Notes: generated by a model not told the origin, from the letters alone. A DNA stretch of 64,000 bases from Comamonas fluminis (GCF_019186805.1 NZ_CP066783.1:1-64000); one strand, 5' to 3'. Shown: positions 46,296-55,969, counted from the stretch's first letter. Made by a program: numbers and translations.

Positions 46296-47123
46296 ATGTC
46301 CAAGAAGACAACTCTGCGCCTGGCGGCTCTGGCCTCTGCTCTGGCTTTGGGCGGCTGTGTGACGCCTGGCGGCGGCACCATCAGCACCGGCACGGCTCCT
46401 ACGGCGGCCACTGGCGCTGCAGGTGGCTCCACCAGCGTCAACGCCAACGCTTCGCTGGAGCGCTGCGATGCGCCTCTGGGCACACTGGCTGTGGATGACG
46501 GTCGTGGCAAGGAGTGGTATGCCAGCTTTGGCGCCGCTACCAAGATCACGACCATCGAGCCGCTGATTCGCCTGGCAGTGCAGCAGTCCAACTGCTTTGT
46601 GATCACCTCTGTCGGCAACAACCGTCTGGACAGCAGAATGTCTGCGATCACCGACAAGCAGCGCAACTCTGGTGAGTTCCGCGCTGGCTCGAACCAGCAA
46701 AAGGGTCAGCGCGTGGCAGCTGACTACTACATGGAGCCTTCCATCATCATCGACAACTCCGCCACCGGCCAGTTGGCCGCAGGTGTCGGCGGTCTGTTCG
46801 GCAGCGTGGGTTCTTTGATTGGTGGTGCCATGCAGAGCAAGGCTTCGGTGGTGACGCTGAGCATGTTCGACATCCGTTCCGGCGTGCAGATCTCCATCTC
46901 CGAAGGCAACTCCACAGCCACGAACTTTGGTGCTGCCATCGGTGCATTTGGCGGCGGTGCCGCTGCGGGCATGAGCGGCTTCTCGCGCTCTCCTGAAGGC
47001 AAGGCCACCGTGGCCGCTTTCATGGACGCCTACAACAATATGGTGATCTCGCTGCGCAACTACAAGGCGCAGGAAGTCAAGGGCGGTCTGGGCCGTGGTG
47101 GCCAACTGAAGGTTGGCAAGTAA
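46296..47123 (+). CDS. CsgG/HfaB-like lipoprotein
   Basis: A 275-aa lipoprotein with lipobox LALGGC (C21), a low-complexity Gly/Thr/Ala linker, then a domain reminiscent of CsgG/HfaB: LGTLAVDDGRGKEWY, PLIRLAVQQSNCFVITSVG, RVAADYYMEPSIII and VVTLSMFDIRSGVQISISEG. CsgG forms an outer membrane pore for curli secretion. The Gly/Ala-rich stretch GAAIGAFGGGAAAGMSGFS could be a transmembrane or glycine-zipper part. No csgA-like or other curli genes are near, so the secreted substrate, if any, is unknown. Confidence 0.6.
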   Translation: MSKKTTLRLAALASALALGGCVTPGGGTISTGTAPTAATGAAGGSTSVNANASLERCDAPLGTLAVDDGRGKEWYASFGAATKITTIEPLIRLAVQQSNCFVITSVGNNRLDSRMSAITDKQRNSGEFRAGSNQQKGQRVAADYYMEPSIIIDNSATGQLAAGVGGLFGSVGSLIGGAMQSKASVVTLSMFDIRSGVQISISEGNSTATNFGAAIGAFGGGAAAGMSGFSRSPEGKATVAAFMDAYNNMVISLRNYKAQEVKGGLGRGGQLKVGK

Positions 47124-47140
47124 TCATCAGTTGCTGAAAC

Positions 47141-47170
47141 AAAAAGGGCCTGAGAAATCAGGCCCTTTTT
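47141..47170. terminator. Bidirectional terminator, 47.1 kb
   Basis: AAAAAGGGCCTGA and TCAGGCCCTTTTT with a short loop, between the convergent CsgG-like and oxidoreductase genes. Confidence 0.88.
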
Positions 47171-47212
47171 CATGGTCAGCCCCTATGCATGAAGCGCTGA
47201 TGGCTATGGTTT

Positions 47213-48631
47213 TTACAGCTGAAAGATCTTGCCGGGGTTCAGGATGTTCTTGGGGTCCAGTGCCTGCTTGATGGCGCGCATCATCTGCACAGCGCCCGCG
47301 CCGGCTTCTTCCAGCAGGAAGTCCTGCTTGTGGATGCCAATGCCATGCTCGCCCGTGCAGGTGCCACCCAGCGCAATGGCGCGGGCCACCAGCGTGTGGT
47401 TGAGCTGCTCGGCCTGCTGGCGCTGGGCGTCGTTCTCGGGGTCGATCAGGTAGCCAAAGTGGAAGTTGCCGTCGCCGACGTGGCCCACCAGGAAGTAGGG
47501 GATGCCGCTGGCGTCCGCCTCGGTCACGCAGTCCAGCAGCGCATCGGCCAGGCGGCTGATGGGCACGCAGGCATCTGTCGTGATGCAGCGGCAGCCGGGC
47601 ACGCTGGATACGGCTGCGAAATAGGCGTTATGGCGTGCAGTGAAGAGGCGTGTGCGGTCTTCGGGGCGCTCTGCCCATTCAAAGGCATTGCCACCAAACT
47701 CATTGGCAATGTCCTGCACCATTTCCGCCTGCTCTTTCACGCCGGTGGGGGAGCCGTGGAACTCCATCAGCAGCATGGGCTCTTCACGCAGTTCCAGCTT
47801 GCTGTAGGCGTTGACCATGCGCACCGAGTTCACATCGACCAGTTCCACGCGGGCGATGGGAATGCCCATCTGAATGGTCTGAATCACCGTGCGCACGGCG
47901 TTTTCAATGCTGGCGAACGAGCAGATGGCGGCGCTCACCGCTTCGGGCAGCGGGTAGATGCGCAGCGTGATTTCGGTAAAGATGCCCAGCGTGCCTTCGC
48001 TGCCCACCATCAGGCGCGTCAGGTCGTAGCCTGCAGCACTCTTTTTGGCGCGGTTGCCGGTGCGGATCACCTCGCCATTGGCAGTCACCACTTCCAGTGC
48101 CATCACGTTTTCGCGCATGGTGCCGTAGCGCACAGCGTTGGTGCCGCTGGCACGGGTGGAAGTCATGCCGCCAATCGATGCGTCTGCGCCGGGGTCGATG
48201 GGGAAGAAGAAGCCCGTGTCCTTGATGGCCTCGTTGAGTGCCTTGCGCGTGATGCCGGGCTGCACGGTAATGCACAGGTCATCGGTGTTGACCGAAAGCA
48301 CCTGGTTCATGCGGCTCACATCGATGGTGATACCGCCCTGCACGGCCAGCAGATGGCCTTCCAGCGACGAACCCGCACCGTAGGCAATCACAGGCACGCC
48401 GTATTGGTCACACAGCCTGACGGCGTCCTGCACGTCCTGCGTGGATTCGGCAAACACCACGGCTGCGGGTGGTGGCGCAGCGATCGAGCCTTCATCGCGG
48501 CCATGCTGTTCGCGCACAGCCAGCGAGTTGGAATATTGACTGCCAAAACGCGCTGCCAGCGCTTGCAGAAACTCTTCGGGAATGGGGCGCTGCAAAGCGT
48601 GCAGCTCATGCGTGGCAACAGGTGCGTTCAT
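47213..48631 (-). CDS. FAD-linked oxidase, D-lactate dehydrogenase (cytochrome)-like
   Basis: A 472-aa flavoprotein of the GlcD/DLD family that oxidises D-2-hydroxyacids such as D-lactate or glycolate. The FAD-binding (PCMH-type) domain shows PVIAYGAGSSLEGHLL, PGADASIGGMTSTRASGTNAV and SEGTLGIFTEITLRIYP. The C-terminal catalytic part has the conserved HVGDGNFHFGYLID and GTCTGEHGIGIHKQ, which include substrate-site histidines. Gene is solitary, without glcE or glcF, which favours a single-subunit D-lactate dehydrogenase. Confidence 0.87.
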   Translation of the reverse strand: MNAPVATHELHALQRPIPEEFLQALAARFGSQYSNSLAVREQHGRDEGSIAAPPPAAVVFAESTQDVQDAVRLCDQYGVPVIAYGAGSSLEGHLLAVQGGITIDVSRMNQVLSVNTDDLCITVQPGITRKALNEAIKDTGFFFPIDPGADASIGGMTSTRASGTNAVRYGTMRENVMALEVVTANGEVIRTGNRAKKSAAGYDLTRLMVGSEGTLGIFTEITLRIYPLPEAVSAAICSFASIENAVRTVIQTIQMGIPIARVELVDVNSVRMVNAYSKLELREEPMLLMEFHGSPTGVKEQAEMVQDIANEFGGNAFEWAERPEDRTRLFTARHNAYFAAVSSVPGCRCITTDACVPISRLADALLDCVTEADASGIPYFLVGHVGDGNFHFGYLIDPENDAQRQQAEQLNHTLVARAIALGGTCTGEHGIGIHKQDFLLEEAGAGAVQMMRAIKQALDPKNILNPGKIFQL

Positions 48632-48695
48632 GGTCTTCAGGAAACTCCTAGGGGGTCAAAAGAATACCACTGCAAAGTTCCCGAGAAAGCCTCTA

Positions 48696-48917
48696 TCAAC
48701 CCCTTTGCGCGGTGTCTGGCTTGACGGAATGCGTGGTGCTGGAATGCTGGGCGAGTACGGCCTGGATGTGATGGCTTTTGGCCTCTCTGGTGCCTGCGCT
48801 GTGCGCCAGCGCGGCGCCCGCTCCGCCGAAGGTGAGGGCAGAGAAAAGAATGACGCTCATCACTTCAAACGGCGTATCCCGCAGGTGATGCCATCGCTTG
48901 TGCTTCACTTTTTTCAT
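48696..48917 (-). CDS. Small membrane protein, unknown function
   Basis: A 73-aa frame with a very good ribosome site (AGGAGA, 7 bases before the ATG at 48917). The product is MKKVKHKRWHHLRDTPFEVM, a hydrophobic stretch SVILFSALTFGGAGAALA and a polar His/Ser tail. One transmembrane helix or signal anchor with a basic N-terminus. Divergent from the cobalamin adenosyltransferase gene. Not recognised; real translation is likely but not certain. Confidence 0.55.
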   Translation of the reverse strand: MKKVKHKRWHHLRDTPFEVMSVILFSALTFGGAGAALAHSAGTREAKSHHIQAVLAQHSSTTHSVKPDTAQRG

Positions 48918-49071
48918 AGCGAATCTCCTGTGACAGTGTTGAGCCTGCATTCCAGCGGGCAATGCGCTGTAAAGCCAGCACTCTTGCAGTTGGTTGCCTG
49001 AGACTACATTTGCCTGCGAGGTGTAAAGCACAATCGAGGCATCGCACCGCATAGCTAAACAAGGAAGACTT

Positions 49072-49650
49072 ATGGGCAACCGACTCTCGCAAATCGCCAC
49101 CCGCACTGGCGATGATGGAACCACCGGCCTGGGGGACAACACCCGTGTTTCGAAGAACAGCGGCCGTCCACACGCCATGGGCGATGTGGATGAGCTGAAC
49201 TCGCATATCGGCCTGCTGCTGTGCGAAACCCTGCCGCAGGATGTGCGCGATCTGCTCATCGACATTCAGCACCAGCTGTTCAACCTGGGCGGCGAGCTGT
49301 CCATGCCCGGCTATGAGCTGCTGAAAGACGATGCCCTGCTGCAGCTGGACAATGCGCTGGCCCACTACAACGCCAGCCTGCCGCGCCTGCTGGAATTCAT
49401 CTTGCCCGCGGGCACGCGCGCCGCATCGCAGGCCCATGTCTGTCGCACCGTGGCGCGTCGCGCAGAGCGCCATGTGGTGGCACTGGAGCAGGCCGAAGCC
49501 ATGCGTCCCGCTCCGCGTCAGTATCTGAACCGTCTGTCCGATCTGTTGTTTGTGCTGTCCCGCGTGCTCAACCGCGTGGATGGCGGTGATGACGTTTACT
49601 GGAAGAGCGAGCGCCTGGCCAGAAGTCAAGCGGAACAGGCTTCCGAGTAA
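49072..49650 (+). CDS. Cob(I)alamin adenosyltransferase, PduO type
   Basis: A 192-aa enzyme that transfers the adenosyl group of ATP to cob(I)alamin to make adenosylcobalamin. The family ATP-binding motif TRTGDDGTTGLGDNTRVSK is at the N-terminus, and the later motifs EFILPAGTRAASQAHVCRTVARRAER and YLNRLSDLLFVLSRVLN (partly given) complete the fold. GGAAG precedes the ATG. No cobalamin riboswitch or B12 biosynthesis genes are near. Confidence 0.92.
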   Translation: MGNRLSQIATRTGDDGTTGLGDNTRVSKNSGRPHAMGDVDELNSHIGLLLCETLPQDVRDLLIDIQHQLFNLGGELSMPGYELLKDDALLQLDNALAHYNASLPRLLEFILPAGTRAASQAHVCRTVARRAERHVVALEQAEAMRPAPRQYLNRLSDLLFVLSRVLNRVDGGDDVYWKSERLARSQAEQASE

Positions 49651-49669
49651 ACCGGCTGCTACATAAATC

Positions 49670-49756
49670 GAAGCTGCTTGCGCTTTATCTTCATGGGTTT
49701 CAAGGTATCTGATGCCTGAAACCGACGAATGAAAGGCGCAGGCAGCTTCTTTTTTT
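49670..49756 (+). repeat. Short intergenic repeat, copy 5: hairpin after PduO
   Basis: GAAGCTGCTTGCGC at 49670-49683 pairs with GCGCAGGCAGCTTC at 49736-49749 (one mismatch) and is followed by a run of seven T. The repeat core is thus built into a terminator-like structure, 19 bases after the stop codon. Confidence 0.6.
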
Positions 49757-49781
49757 GATAGTGCGTTGAAGCGAAGAAGGC

Positions 49782-51104
49782 TCAGTAGGTTTCCAGATGC
49801 AGCCGGCCTTCGCGCTTGAGTCTGGCGCCCAGTTCATCCCATTGCATGCCGCTTTGCTGGGCCACATCGCGCAGGGCTAGCACCACGCCCTCTTCCATGC
49901 TCTTGAGGCCGCAGACGTAGATATGCGTGTTTTCGTCGCGCAGCAGCTCGGTCAGGTCTGCGGCGCGCTCGCGCATGGCGTCCTGCACATAGCGTCTGGG
50001 CTGGCCTGCAATGCGCGAGAACGCAAAGTTGCTGTCCATGAAGTCTTTGGGCAGGTTCTGCAGTGGGCCAAAGTAGGGCAGCTCCTGCGGCGTGCGTGCG
50101 CCGAAGAACAGCAGCAGCTTTCCACCCTCAAACTTGCCGCTCTTGCGCAGGCGACGACGCCACTCCGTCATGGCGCGCATGGGCGCGCTGCCGGTGCCGG
50201 TGCAGATCATCACGATGTGCGAGCGTGGATGGTTGGGCATCAAAAAGCTGCTGCCAAACGGGCCAATGACCTGTACCTTTTCACCCACCTGCAGATCGCA
50301 CAGATAGTTGCTGGCCACGCCGCGCACTGCATGGCCGTTGTGATCTTCAACCACGCGCTTCACCGTCAGCGCCAGATTGTTGTAGCCGGGCCGCTCGCCG
50401 TTGCGCGCGCTGGCAATCGAATACTGGCGCGCCACATGGGGCTTGCCATTGACATCCACCCCGGGTGGAATAATGCCAATCGACTGGCCTTCCAGCACAG
50501 GGAAAGGCATGGCACCGAAGTCCAGCACGATGTGGTGTGTCTCGTTGTCAAAGCCTGCTTCCGTGCAGTTGAGATTGCCCACCACAGTGGCCGAAACCGG
50601 GCTCTTGGGCCCATGCAGATTGGTGTACGCGTGGGCCGCAGACCAGGGCGGTGTGCTTGCACCAAAACTGGCTGCGCGAAACACCTCGGCCTCAGTCACG
50701 GCGCCGCTGCTGCTGGCGCTGGGCGCAATGCCCGCAGCGGCGGCAATCACGGCCTGTGCCTGGCTCAAATCCTGCACATCGCTGCTGCTTTGCTCGCCCT
50801 GTGCGGCGGCCAGAACATCGTCGGAAAGTTCGGCAGGCAGGCTCTCCCAGCCCAGCTGCTCATCCACGCTATAGGCGCGCACCAACGGCACCTTGCGCCA
50901 GTTGTCGATGCTGCCCGTGGGGCAGGGCGAAATGCAGTCCATGCAGCCATTGCAAACATCGGCTTTGACGACATAGTTCGTATCGTCATGCGTGATCGCA
51001 CCCACCGGGCAAGTCGCCTCGCAGGTATTGCAGCGAATGCAAATTTCCGGGTCGATCAAATGCTGGTTCAGGATGCCGTTTTCAATCAGCGTGGTGGTGC
51101 TCAT
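49782..51104 (-). CDS. boxA: Benzoyl-CoA 2,3-epoxidase, reductase component BoxA
   Basis: About 440 aa from the ATG at 51104 ([20 protein letters not shown] upstream). BoxA passes electrons from NADPH to the BoxB oxygenase in aerobic benzoyl-CoA breakdown. Two [4Fe-4S] motifs are seen: C22, C25, C28, C32 and C51, C54, C57, C61. A linker of about 100 residues and a ferredoxin-NADP reductase fold follow, with the FAD motif ARQYSIAS and the NADP motif [14 protein letters not shown]. Last gene of boxC-boxB-boxA, 109 bases after boxB with a GC-rich repeat between. Confidence 0.92.
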   Translation of the reverse strand: MSTTTLIENGILNQHLIDPEICIRCNTCEATCPVGAITHDDTNYVVKADVCNGCMDCISPCPTGSIDNWRKVPLVRAYSVDEQLGWESLPAELSDDVLAAAQGEQSSSDVQDLSQAQAVIAAAAGIAPSASSSGAVTEAEVFRAASFGASTPPWSAAHAYTNLHGPKSPVSATVVGNLNCTEAGFDNETHHIVLDFGAMPFPVLEGQSIGIIPPGVDVNGKPHVARQYSIASARNGERPGYNNLALTVKRVVEDHNGHAVRGVASNYLCDLQVGEKVQVIGPFGSSFLMPNHPRSHIVMICTGTGSAPMRAMTEWRRRLRKSGKFEGGKLLLFFGARTPQELPYFGPLQNLPKDFMDSNFAFSRIAGQPRRYVQDAMRERAADLTELLRDENTHIYVCGLKSMEEGVVLALRDVAQQSGMQWDELGARLKREGRLHLETY

Positions 51105-51142
51105 TTTGTTCTCCAAACTGGCGCGCATCCAAAAGGAGAGGT

Positions 51143-51213
51143 GCCAAGCAAGAGCCGCCTCGCGGCGATGGCACCGTCCCCCTCCGGGGGAAGCGGCGCA
51201 GCCGCTCAGGGGG
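51143..51213 (-). repeat. GC-rich 3' repeat, copy 1 (after boxB)
   Basis: On the minus strand it begins CCCCCTGAGCGGCTGCGCCG directly after the boxB TAA (no gap) and runs to about 51143, ending CTCTTGCTTGGC. It contains the self-complementary AGCGGCTGCGCCGCT and a CCCCCGGAGGGGG stem. Related to the repeats after boxC and pckG. Confidence 0.7.
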
Positions 51214-52641
51214 TTACGCGAACTTTACGTATTCGAAGTCAACAGGTTGGCGATTGATCCCCATCACTGGCGGCGCAATCCAGCCCGCAAATTTGCCCGG
51301 TTCCACACAGCGTTTCATCAGCGATGCGACATAGGTGCGGTCATCATCCGTGGGCAGCCACTCGTTCTTTTTGGACTGCCATTCCTGCTCGCTCACAGGG
51401 CGGCCATCAGGACTGACGCGCACGCCTGCCAGCGCACCGATCTGGCGGTTGAATGCCTTGTGCGGAACCGTCAGTCGGAAGTCGATTCCGGCCTTCTCCA
51501 TCACCTTGTTCCAACGGCCCACACCGGCATTGCTGTCCTTGATGTAATCGTCGCGTAGCACCTCGTTCAGGGCGTTGAGCATAGGCACTTCTTTTTCCTG
51601 CAGCTTGCCATCCACCACTTCCAGCACCTTGTAATTCTGGTCGTGCAGCTTGTGGTCATCATCGCGTTTTCCTTCTTCGTATCGGCCCTTGAGGCCTGAG
51701 CTGTAGAAGGTGGCGGCATTGCTGGACTGGTCTGCGCCAAACAGATCAATCGTCACGCTGTAGTGGAAGTTCAGATAGCGCTGAATGGTGGGCAGATCAA
51801 TGACGCCTGCATTGCGCAGCTTGTTCACATCATCGGTCTTGAGTTCGTTCATCACCTGGCAGGTGCGGGCCAGCACGCGGGACACGCCGGACTCGCCCAC
51901 AAACATGTGGTGGGCTTCCTCGGTCAGCATGAATTTGGTGGTGCGCGCCAGGGGGTCGAAAGCACTTTCGGCCAACGCCGCGAGCTGGAATTTTCCGTCG
52001 CGGTCGGTGAAGTAGGTGAACATGAAAAATGCCAGCCAGTCCGGCGTTTTTTCATTGAAAGCGCCCAGGATGCGCGGGTTGTTTTCATCGCCTGATTGAC
52101 GCTCCAGAAGTGCCTCGGCTTCCTCGCGCCCGTCGCGGCCAAAATGCTTGTGCAGCAGGTACACCATGGCCCACAGATGACGGCCTTCTTCCACGTTGAC
52201 CTGGAACAGATTGCGCAGGTCATACATGGACGGCGCTGTCAGGCCCAGGTGGCGCTGCTGCTCTACCGATGCAGGTTCGGTATCGCCCTGGGTGACGATG
52301 ATGCGGCGCAGGTTGGCGCGGTGCTCACCGGGCACGTCCTGCCAGGCTTTTTCGCCCTTGTGGTCACCAAAATGAATGGCGCGATCCTGCTCTGCAGGAT
52401 TGAGAAAAATGCCCCAGCGATAGTCGCGCATCTTCACATGGCCAAACTGCGCCCAGCCCTGTGGATCAACGCTGACAGCGGTGCGCAGGTACACGTCGAA
52501 ATTGGTGGAGCCTTCAGGCCCCACATCGTCCCACCACTTGATGAAATTGGGCTGCCAGCTCTCCAGCGCACGCTGCAGGGTTCGGTCGCCGCTCAGGTCC
52601 ACATTGTTGGGAATCTTCTGGGTGTAGTCGATGCTGCTCAT
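51214..52641 (-). CDS. boxB: Benzoyl-CoA 2,3-epoxidase, oxygenase component BoxB
   Basis: 475 aa from the ATG at 52641 ([28 protein letters not shown] upstream). BoxB is a class I diiron enzyme that epoxidises benzoyl-CoA. The iron ligands are likely in [15 protein letters not shown] and [14 protein letters not shown] (E-x-x-H pairs), matching the family. The frame is open 29 codons upstream without similarity. It is the second gene of the box cluster; a 174-base gap to boxC holds another GC-rich repeat. Confidence 0.93.
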   Translation of the reverse strand: MSSIDYTQKIPNNVDLSGDRTLQRALESWQPNFIKWWDDVGPEGSTNFDVYLRTAVSVDPQGWAQFGHVKMRDYRWGIFLNPAEQDRAIHFGDHKGEKAWQDVPGEHRANLRRIIVTQGDTEPASVEQQRHLGLTAPSMYDLRNLFQVNVEEGRHLWAMVYLLHKHFGRDGREEAEALLERQSGDENNPRILGAFNEKTPDWLAFFMFTYFTDRDGKFQLAALAESAFDPLARTTKFMLTEEAHHMFVGESGVSRVLARTCQVMNELKTDDVNKLRNAGVIDLPTIQRYLNFHYSVTIDLFGADQSSNAATFYSSGLKGRYEEGKRDDDHKLHDQNYKVLEVVDGKLQEKEVPMLNALNEVLRDDYIKDSNAGVGRWNKVMEKAGIDFRLTVPHKAFNRQIGALAGVRVSPDGRPVSEQEWQSKKNEWLPTDDDRTYVASLMKRCVEPGKFAGWIAPPVMGINRQPVDFEYVKFA

Positions 52642-52720
52642 GGGGTGTCTCCTGTGATGTTTCGCCGATTCGTGAAACCGCGTACTCGATGTGAAACTGG
52701 CGCGACCCAGGCGAGTAACG

Positions 52721-52808
52721 CCGAGCAAGGGCCGCCCCGCTGCGAGGGCGTTGTCCTCCTCCGGCGCGTAGCGCCAGAGAGGGGGAAGCGGCGTAGCCGC
52801 TCAGGGGG
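52721..52808 (-). repeat. GC-rich 3' repeat, copy 2 (after boxC)
   Basis: On the minus strand it begins CCCCCTGAGCGGCTACGCCG, 7 bases after the boxC stop, then a CCCCCTCTC/GAGGAGG-type stem with CTACGCG and ends GGGGCGGCCCTTGCTCGG. Same family and same orientation to the gene as copies 1 and 3. Confidence 0.7.
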
Positions 52809-52815
52809 TGATAGC

Positions 52816-54474
52816 TCATACCCGATTGAAATCGAAGCCTGCTTTCTGGCCTGTTCCATACAACTTGAGAGCGCCTTTTTCACCCACGGCATTGGGGCGG
52901 ATAAAGATCCAGTTTTGCCAGGCAGAAAGGCGGCCAAAAATGCGCGTAACCATGTTTTCCTTGCTGGCAAAACGCAGGTTGGCTTCAAGGCCGGTGAGTG
53001 CATCGGGCGACATGGCGGCGCGCTCTTCGATGGCAATGCGAATTTCGTCTTCCCAGTCGATATCGTCCAGCGATGCGGTGATCAGCCCCAGCTGCTGCGC
53101 AGCATCGCCATTGAGTGCCTGACCCACGGCAGAGCGTGCGGCTTGCAGCGGTGCAGCCTCTTCATAAAAGCGGCGCTGCAGGCGGCTTTGGTCGTTGACC
53201 AGAGGCAGCAGGCCAAAGTTGAATTCGTCGAGTTGAATGACGGGCTCGCGCTCGGTCTCGTCGGGCAGCACCAGCATGTAGGCGCGGTCGGCGCAGAAGA
53301 CCAGCTCGGCCAGCATGCCGGCAAAGCAGGAGCCGGGCTCGATCAGCGCAAACAGCGAGCGCGAGGACACATCCAGGCGCGCAAATGTGCGGCGCAGCAG
53401 GCCAAGCGTCTGGCGCACCAGCCAGTGGTCTTGATGGACGATCAGCGTCTGGTCTGCCGCCAGCACGGCGGCTGCATCGCCCTGTGTTTTCAGAATCCAG
53501 GTGCCCACGTCCAGCTCATTGGTGCGCAGGTGCAGGATGGCGTCGTCCAGCTCGCGGCCCATGGCCAGTGGCCACCATGCAGCGCCTGCTTCTTCAATCG
53601 CTTCGATGCTGCTGGGTTGCTCACCTTGCGGTGCTTTGACGGTGAGCGTGGCCGTGCGTTTGCTGCGGTCAATCTGCACGCTGACATGCGCGTATTCCAG
53701 CGCATCAGCGCTTTGTGTGCGCTCTATTTTTGTGAGCTGAATGCCCTTGGCAGATGCGGGCCTTGAGCTGTTCTGGCTGAGGTTTGCGGCGCGCTGGTTG
53801 ACCACCTCGGCAAACTGCGCAGGCTTGGCCACAGCATCAACCAGCCGCCAGTCCACGGCACGCTGGCCGCGCACGCCTTCCACGCTGGTGCAGAAGATGT
53901 CGGCCAGGTCGTGGCGCACATGGCGTTTGTCAGTCACGCGGGTCAGGCCGCCGGTGCCGGGCAGCACGCCCAGCAGCGGCACTTCTGGCAGAGATACGGA
54001 CGACGAGCGGTCGTCGATCAGCACAATGTCATCACAGGCCAGTGCCAGTTCATAACCGCCGCCAGCACAGGCTCCGTTGACGGCGGCGACGAACTTGATG
54101 CCGTCATGGCGCGAGCTGTCTTCAATGCCGTTGCGCGTTTCGTTGGTGAACTTGCAGAAATTCACTTTCCAGGCGTGGGATGAGACACCCAGCATGAAGA
54201 TATTGGCCCCCGAGCAGAAGATGCGGTCCTTGCCGCTGGTGACGATCACGGTCTTCACCTCGGGGTGCTCAAAGCGGATGCGGTTCAGCGCATCGTGCAA
54301 CTCCACATCCACGCCCAGGTCGTAGCTGTTGAGCTTGAGCTTGTAGCCGGGGCGAATGCCACCGTCTTCGGCAATGTCGAGCTTCATGCGCGCGACAGAA
54401 CCTTCCACTTCAAACGACCAGTGACGGTACTGGCCTGGCTCGGTGCGGTAATCGACGATGGGCTGCTGCTGCAT
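52816..54474 (-). CDS. boxC: 2,3-epoxybenzoyl-CoA dihydrolase BoxC
   Basis: A 552-aa ring-cleaving lyase of the enoyl-CoA hydratase superfamily. BoxC hydrolyses and opens the epoxide ring made by BoxAB, releasing formate. The crotonase core shows KTVIVTSGKDRIFCSGANIFML (oxyanion-hole glycines), AAVNGACAGGGYELALACDDIVL and LPEVPLLGVLPGTGGLTRV. The long form with C-terminal extension (about 550 aa) is typical. First gene of the cluster; the ATG has AGGAGG upstream. Confidence 0.93.
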   Translation of the reverse strand: MQQQPIVDYRTEPGQYRHWSFEVEGSVARMKLDIAEDGGIRPGYKLKLNSYDLGVDVELHDALNRIRFEHPEVKTVIVTSGKDRIFCSGANIFMLGVSSHAWKVNFCKFTNETRNGIEDSSRHDGIKFVAAVNGACAGGGYELALACDDIVLIDDRSSSVSLPEVPLLGVLPGTGGLTRVTDKRHVRHDLADIFCTSVEGVRGQRAVDWRLVDAVAKPAQFAEVVNQRAANLSQNSSRPASAKGIQLTKIERTQSADALEYAHVSVQIDRSKRTATLTVKAPQGEQPSSIEAIEEAGAAWWPLAMGRELDDAILHLRTNELDVGTWILKTQGDAAAVLAADQTLIVHQDHWLVRQTLGLLRRTFARLDVSSRSLFALIEPGSCFAGMLAELVFCADRAYMLVLPDETEREPVIQLDEFNFGLLPLVNDQSRLQRRFYEEAAPLQAARSAVGQALNGDAAQQLGLITASLDDIDWEDEIRIAIEERAAMSPDALTGLEANLRFASKENMVTRIFGRLSAWQNWIFIRPNAVGEKGALKLYGTGQKAGFDFNRV

Positions 54475-54766
54475 GCTCGCCTCCTGATGAGATGAAAAAT
54501 AGTGCAGTTACTGGCTGGATGTAAGCACAATTATGCAGATTCATCCAAAAAATGCATGCGGTTTTGAGCACTATGTTGCATGTTTCGCCTAAACCAAGGG
54601 AAATCCTTAGTGCTTCGGTTCAGCCTGCAATGGTGAGGATTTCGACGAATTTCAGGGGCAAGTGCTTGTTCTGAAAGCGTAGGCAGCTATGAATTGCAGA
54701 GCAAGCGAAGAATCAGCCATCAGCGCATGGACGCGCGCAGCGGGCGCTTGCACAATAGGCATCACC
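54475..54766. promoter_or_regulatory. Divergent boxC / ilvA promoter region
   Basis: A 292-base gap between divergent starts. Four TGCA tetramers occur within 78 bases at 54503, 54534, 54553 and 54577; TGCA palindromes are the recognition element reported for BoxR/BdzR-type regulators of benzoate genes in Azoarcus. No boxR lies in the window. Individual -35 and -10 boxes were not convincingly identified. Confidence 0.4.
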
Positions 54767-55969
54767 ATGCTGACCTTTGCCGATATCCAAGCCGCAAGTC
54801 AGCGCTTACAAGGCGCTGTACTCCAGACCCCCTGTGTTGAATCACGCACGCTCTCGCAGATCACGGGGGCGCAGGTCTATCTCAAGTTCGAGAACCTGCA
54901 GTTCACTGCATCTTTTAAAGAGCGCGGTGCGCTCAACAAGCTGCTTTTGCTCAGTGATGCAGAGCGTGCCCGTGGCGTGGTCGCCATGAGTGCGGGCAAC
55001 CACGCGCAGGGCGTGGCCTATCACGCCCAGCGACTGGGCTTGCGCGCCGTCATCGTCATGCCGCGTTTCACGCCTGGCGTGAAGGTGGAGCGCACACGCG
55101 GCTTTGGTGCAGAAGTGGTGCTGCATGGCGACACGCTGGCCGAAGCGCGTGCCCATGCCTACCAGCTGGCCGACGAGCAAAAGCTGACCTTTGTCCACCC
55201 CTATGACGACGAAGCCATTGCCGCAGGGCAGGGCACTCTGGCAGTGGAAATGCTGCAGGCACAGCCTGATCTGGACGCGCTGATCATCGCCATTGGTGGT
55301 GGCGGCCTGATTGCCGGTATTGCCACCGCAGCCAAGGCCATCAAGCCCGGTATTGAAGTGGTGGGCGTGCAGACCCAGCGCTTTCCGTCCATGGTCAATG
55401 CGCTGCGCCATACCGATATGCCCATGGGCACATCGACGATTGCGGAAGGCATTGCGGTCTCCCAGCCCGGCGTCATCACCCAGGAAGTGGTGCAGCGCTG
55501 TGTGGATGACCTGCTGCTGGTGGATGAGGGCGATATCGAGCAAGCGGTTCTCATGCTGCTGGAAATCGAAAAAACGCTGGTCGAAGGTGCGGGTGCGGCC
55601 GGGCTGGCGGCGCTGGTGCGCCATCCTGCGCATTTCAAGGGCAAGAAGATTGGTCTGGTGCTGTCCGGCGGCAACATCGACCCCATGCTGCTGGCCGACA
55701 TCATCGAGCGCGGCATGGTGCGATCGGGCCGCCTGGCGCGCATTCGCGTCAGTGCCCGCGATGTGCCCGGTGTGCTGGCCCAGATCACCGCCACAGTGGC
55801 AGGCGCTGGCGCCAACATCGAAGAAGTACACCACCAGCGTGCCTTCACCATGCTGGCGGCGCAGAACGTCGAAATCGAGTTCGTGCTGCAGACCCGCAAC
55901 CAGCCGCATGTGGAGCAGGTGCTCAATGCCCTGCGGGATGCGGGCATGGAAGCCCTGCGCATAGGCTGA
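54767..55969 (+). CDS. ilvA: Threonine dehydratase (threonine ammonia-lyase) with ACT domain
   Basis: 400 aa from the ATG at 54767 (MLTFADIQAASQRLQGAV). A PLP enzyme that deaminates threonine to 2-oxobutanoate for isoleucine synthesis or threonine catabolism. K51 in FTASFKERGALN is the PLP lysine; the phosphate-binding loop is IAIGGGGLIAGIATA. A single C-terminal ACT domain (ARIRVSARDVPGVLAQITATVAG) fits the roughly 400-residue form (TdcB-like with one ACT domain) rather than the 500-residue IlvA with two. Regulation by isoleucine or valine is possible. Confidence 0.88.
   Translation: MLTFADIQAASQRLQGAVLQTPCVESRTLSQITGAQVYLKFENLQFTASFKERGALNKLLLLSDAERARGVVAMSAGNHAQGVAYHAQRLGLRAVIVMPRFTPGVKVERTRGFGAEVVLHGDTLAEARAHAYQLADEQKLTFVHPYDDEAIAAGQGTLAVEMLQAQPDLDALIIAIGGGGLIAGIATAAKAIKPGIEVVGVQTQRFPSMVNALRHTDMPMGTSTIAEGIAVSQPGVITQEVVQRCVDDLLLVDEGDIEQAVLMLLEIEKTLVEGAGAAGLAALVRHPAHFKGKKIGLVLSGGNIDPMLLADIIERGMVRSGRLARIRVSARDVPGVLAQITATVAGAGANIEEVHHQRAFTMLAAQNVEIEFVLQTRNQPHVEQVLNALRDAGMEALRIG

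Noticed and set aside
48865..49629. 254-codon minus-strand frame opposite the cobalamin adenosyltransferase
   Set aside because: Mirror of the PduO-type gene, which has the complete ATP-binding motif on the + strand.
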